Origin: a virus | Direction: 5' to 3' (one strand) | Virus record (IMG/VR): IMGVR_UViG_3300029952_000131 | Span: 1 to 22,893 of that record | Length of the DNA: 22,893 bases | In this document: positions 21,518-22,893 of the stretch, one piece after another | Layout: each line of letters begins with the position of its first letter | Numbering within the stretch: position 1 is the first letter of the stretch | Made by a program: the position numbers and the translations under genes | The notes under the pieces: model-generated | Told to the model about the DNA's origin: nothing | Databases searched by the model: none | Seen by the model: only the letters and a program-made list of their open reading frames with translations

Positions 21518-22893
21518 ATGGCAAATTTTTCAAAATTATTAAGTGCGATAAACGGGTTTAATCACACGGTAGACTTCTCTTTGTCAGCCAATGTCCTTGA
21601 AATCGGTAGTATGCAAATGGATGGCTCTACTTCGGGCCACGTTGTAATCTCTGCCTCTGCAGTTACCAGTACTTATTCGATGATTTGGCCAACAGCTCAA
21701 GCAGCTTCTTCTGGGTATGTCCTTACCAATGACGGTACAGGCCAATTAAGTTGGTCTGCTGCTGCTGCAACCGGCGTTACTAGTGTTGCGTTAGCCTTAC
21801 CAGTAAGCGTTTTCACTGTTAGTGGATCTCCAGTAACTAGTGCTGGAACTTTAACCGGTTCTTTAAATACCCAATCAGCAAATGCTGTATGGGCAGGTCC
21901 TACTTCCGGTTCTGCTGCTACTCCGACCTTCAGAGGATTGGTTTCTGCTGATATCCCTTCACTTTCTGCGATCTACTTACCACTTGCCGGTGGAACAATG
22001 TCTGGTTCTATCGCTATGGGCGGAAACCAAATCACTGGATTGCCAAATCCAATTGCAAATGGCGAAGCTCTTCGTTACGACCAATTAGGAGTCGCTACTT
22101 CTGGAGCCGCAATCGGTATCGCAACTCTCGATTCTTCAGGTAAGATCCCAGTTTCTCAATTACCTTCTGTTGTAATGGAATACCAACAAGCTTGGGATCC
22201 TTCTACAAACACTCCAACCCTTGCTGACGGCTCTGGAACAAACGGTTTCGTTTATCGTGTAAGTGTTGCCCATACCGGAGCAATTTCTGGATTAACAGAT
22301 CCAAGTATGACCGTGTTCTACGTTGGTGATTTGATCATTTACTCTGGAACAATTTCTAAATACCAACGCGCTCCTTCTGCTGATGGCGTAACTTCAGTTA
22401 ACGGTGCGGTCGGTGCAGTAACTGTAAATGCAATCAATCAATTAACTGGTGACGTAACTACTACAGCCGCTTCTGGATCACAATCTAAAGCAGCTACAGT
22501 ATCTGCGATCCAAGGAACAACCGTTTCTGGAACAACTGGTACAGGTAACGTAGTATTCAGTGCCGCTCCAACTTTCACTGGTACCGCGAACTTCGCAGCG
22601 ATTATCGCAAGCTCAACTGTTGCTGCAACCGGAGCAATCTCTGGTAGCAACTTATCTTCTGCCGGTCATGCTGCCCTTGATCTTCAAATTGCAAATAACT
22701 TGAGCGATGTTGCAAGTGCTACAACTGCATTTAAGAATATTTCTCCTCTTACTACTGCTGGTGATATCATTTATGAAAATGCTACTCCTGCTCCAGCTAG
22801 ATTAGGAATCGGTTCTTCTGGTCAGGTATTGACAGTTGTTGCCGGTTTACCAGCATGGTCAAGTCCTGCAACTTCAGGTACAGTTACTTCAGT
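21518..22893 (+). CDS. Tail fibre protein (partial, runs off the window)
   Basis: An open frame of 458 codons with no stop before the right edge. It begins MANFSKLLSAINGFNHTVDF. Typical fibre segments follow: DIPSLSAIYLPLAGGTMSGS then IAMGGNQITGLPNP (a common repeat of trimeric fibres); LDSSGKIPVSQLPS; VTSVNGAVGAVTVNAINQLT then GDVTT; and ARLGIGSSGQVLTVVAGLPA. The composition is rich in Ala, Ser, Thr and Gly with no cysteine in the visible part. Such proteins form the long shaft that carries the receptor-binding tip, which should lie beyond the window. Its own promoter and a ribosome-binding site (AAGGGAAG) precede it. Whether it is the main receptor-binding fibre or a second fibre type cannot be told here. 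Confidence 0.85.
   Translation, partial: MANFSKLLSAINGFNHTVDFSLSANVLEIGSMQMDGSTSGHVVISASAVTSTYSMIWPTAQAASSGYVLTNDGTGQLSWSAAAATGVTSVALALPVSVFTVSGSPVTSAGTLTGSLNTQSANAVWAGPTSGSAATPTFRGLVSADIPSLSAIYLPLAGGTMSGSIAMGGNQITGLPNPIANGEALRYDQLGVATSGAAIGIATLDSSGKIPVSQLPSVVMEYQQAWDPSTNTPTLADGSGTNGFVYRVSVAHTGAISGLTDPSMTVFYVGDLIIYSGTISKYQRAPSADGVTSVNGAVGAVTVNAINQLTGDVTTTAASGSQSKAATVSAIQGTTVSGTTGTGNVVFSAAPTFTGTANFAAIIASSTVAATGAISGSNLSSAGHAALDLQIANNLSDVASATTAFKNISPLTTAGDIIYENATPAPARLGIGSSGQVLTVVAGLPAWSSPATSGTVTS

Noticed and set aside
1-22893. tRNA genes, integrase or attachment sites
   Set aside because: No cloverleaf-like sequence was noticed in the gaps, which are all shorter than about 110 bases, and no recombinase motif occurs in any gene. 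There is no evidence for a prophage junction.

Overview
The window is a piece of a large tailed-phage genome, most likely a myovirus with a contractile tail, although an integrated copy cannot be excluded from 23 kb. The reasons are a run of very long, same-strand, tightly packed structural genes for baseplate and tail fibres, short Shine-Dalgarno-led junctions between them, and small accessory genes on both strands, among them three homing endonucleases of three different families. The DNA looks AT-rich by eye. I see no tRNA or rRNA gene, insertion sequence, CRISPR array or integrase. I cannot name the host.

Layout. (1) 1-1019: the end of a + strand gene, then two genes read leftwards: a 115-residue unknown and a membrane-anchored or secreted zinc metallopeptidase with HExxH and a metzincin-like Met-turn. 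(2) 1085-12454: a four-gene baseplate block. It holds a LysM-like/gp25-like fusion, a giant 2097-residue baseplate J (T4 gp6-like) protein, a 641-residue relative of it, and a 146-residue tail protein. (3) 12414-18036: an accessory block of switching strands. A leftward set runs SLT transglycosylase, LAGLIDADG endonuclease, calcineurin-like phosphoesterase and DEDDh exonuclease. A rightward pair follows: a frameshifted HNH (endonuclease VII-type) gene and a 250-residue membrane protein. Then come a leftward pair (coiled-coil zinc-ribbon protein, SH3-like small protein) and a GIY-YIG endonuclease that abuts the next fibre gene. (4) 18037-22893: two tail-fibre proteins, one with a polyglycine/collagen stalk, with a 149-residue protein between them. 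The last fibre runs off the end.

How the parts fit. The J-like proteins and the fibre are built from the same beta-rich modules. One module containing 'QYYVWFN' occurs in the J protein, the 641-residue protein and the 978-residue fibre; two or three other modules are also shared. The host-contact end of the particle therefore seems to have grown by copying modules between genes. The accessory block sits between baseplate and fibre genes and holds most of the mobile endonuclease genes.

Regulation. Nearly every intergenic gap carries a -10-like box, often TGnTATAAT, followed 25-36 bases later by the octamer CAATCTTA (once TAATCTTA). In three cases the octamer ends only 4-5 bases before the start codon, where a ribosome-binding site would normally be. 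This recurring leader signature and the modular giant baseplate protein are the most unusual things I see. I did not find a convincing new multi-gene defence or similar system.
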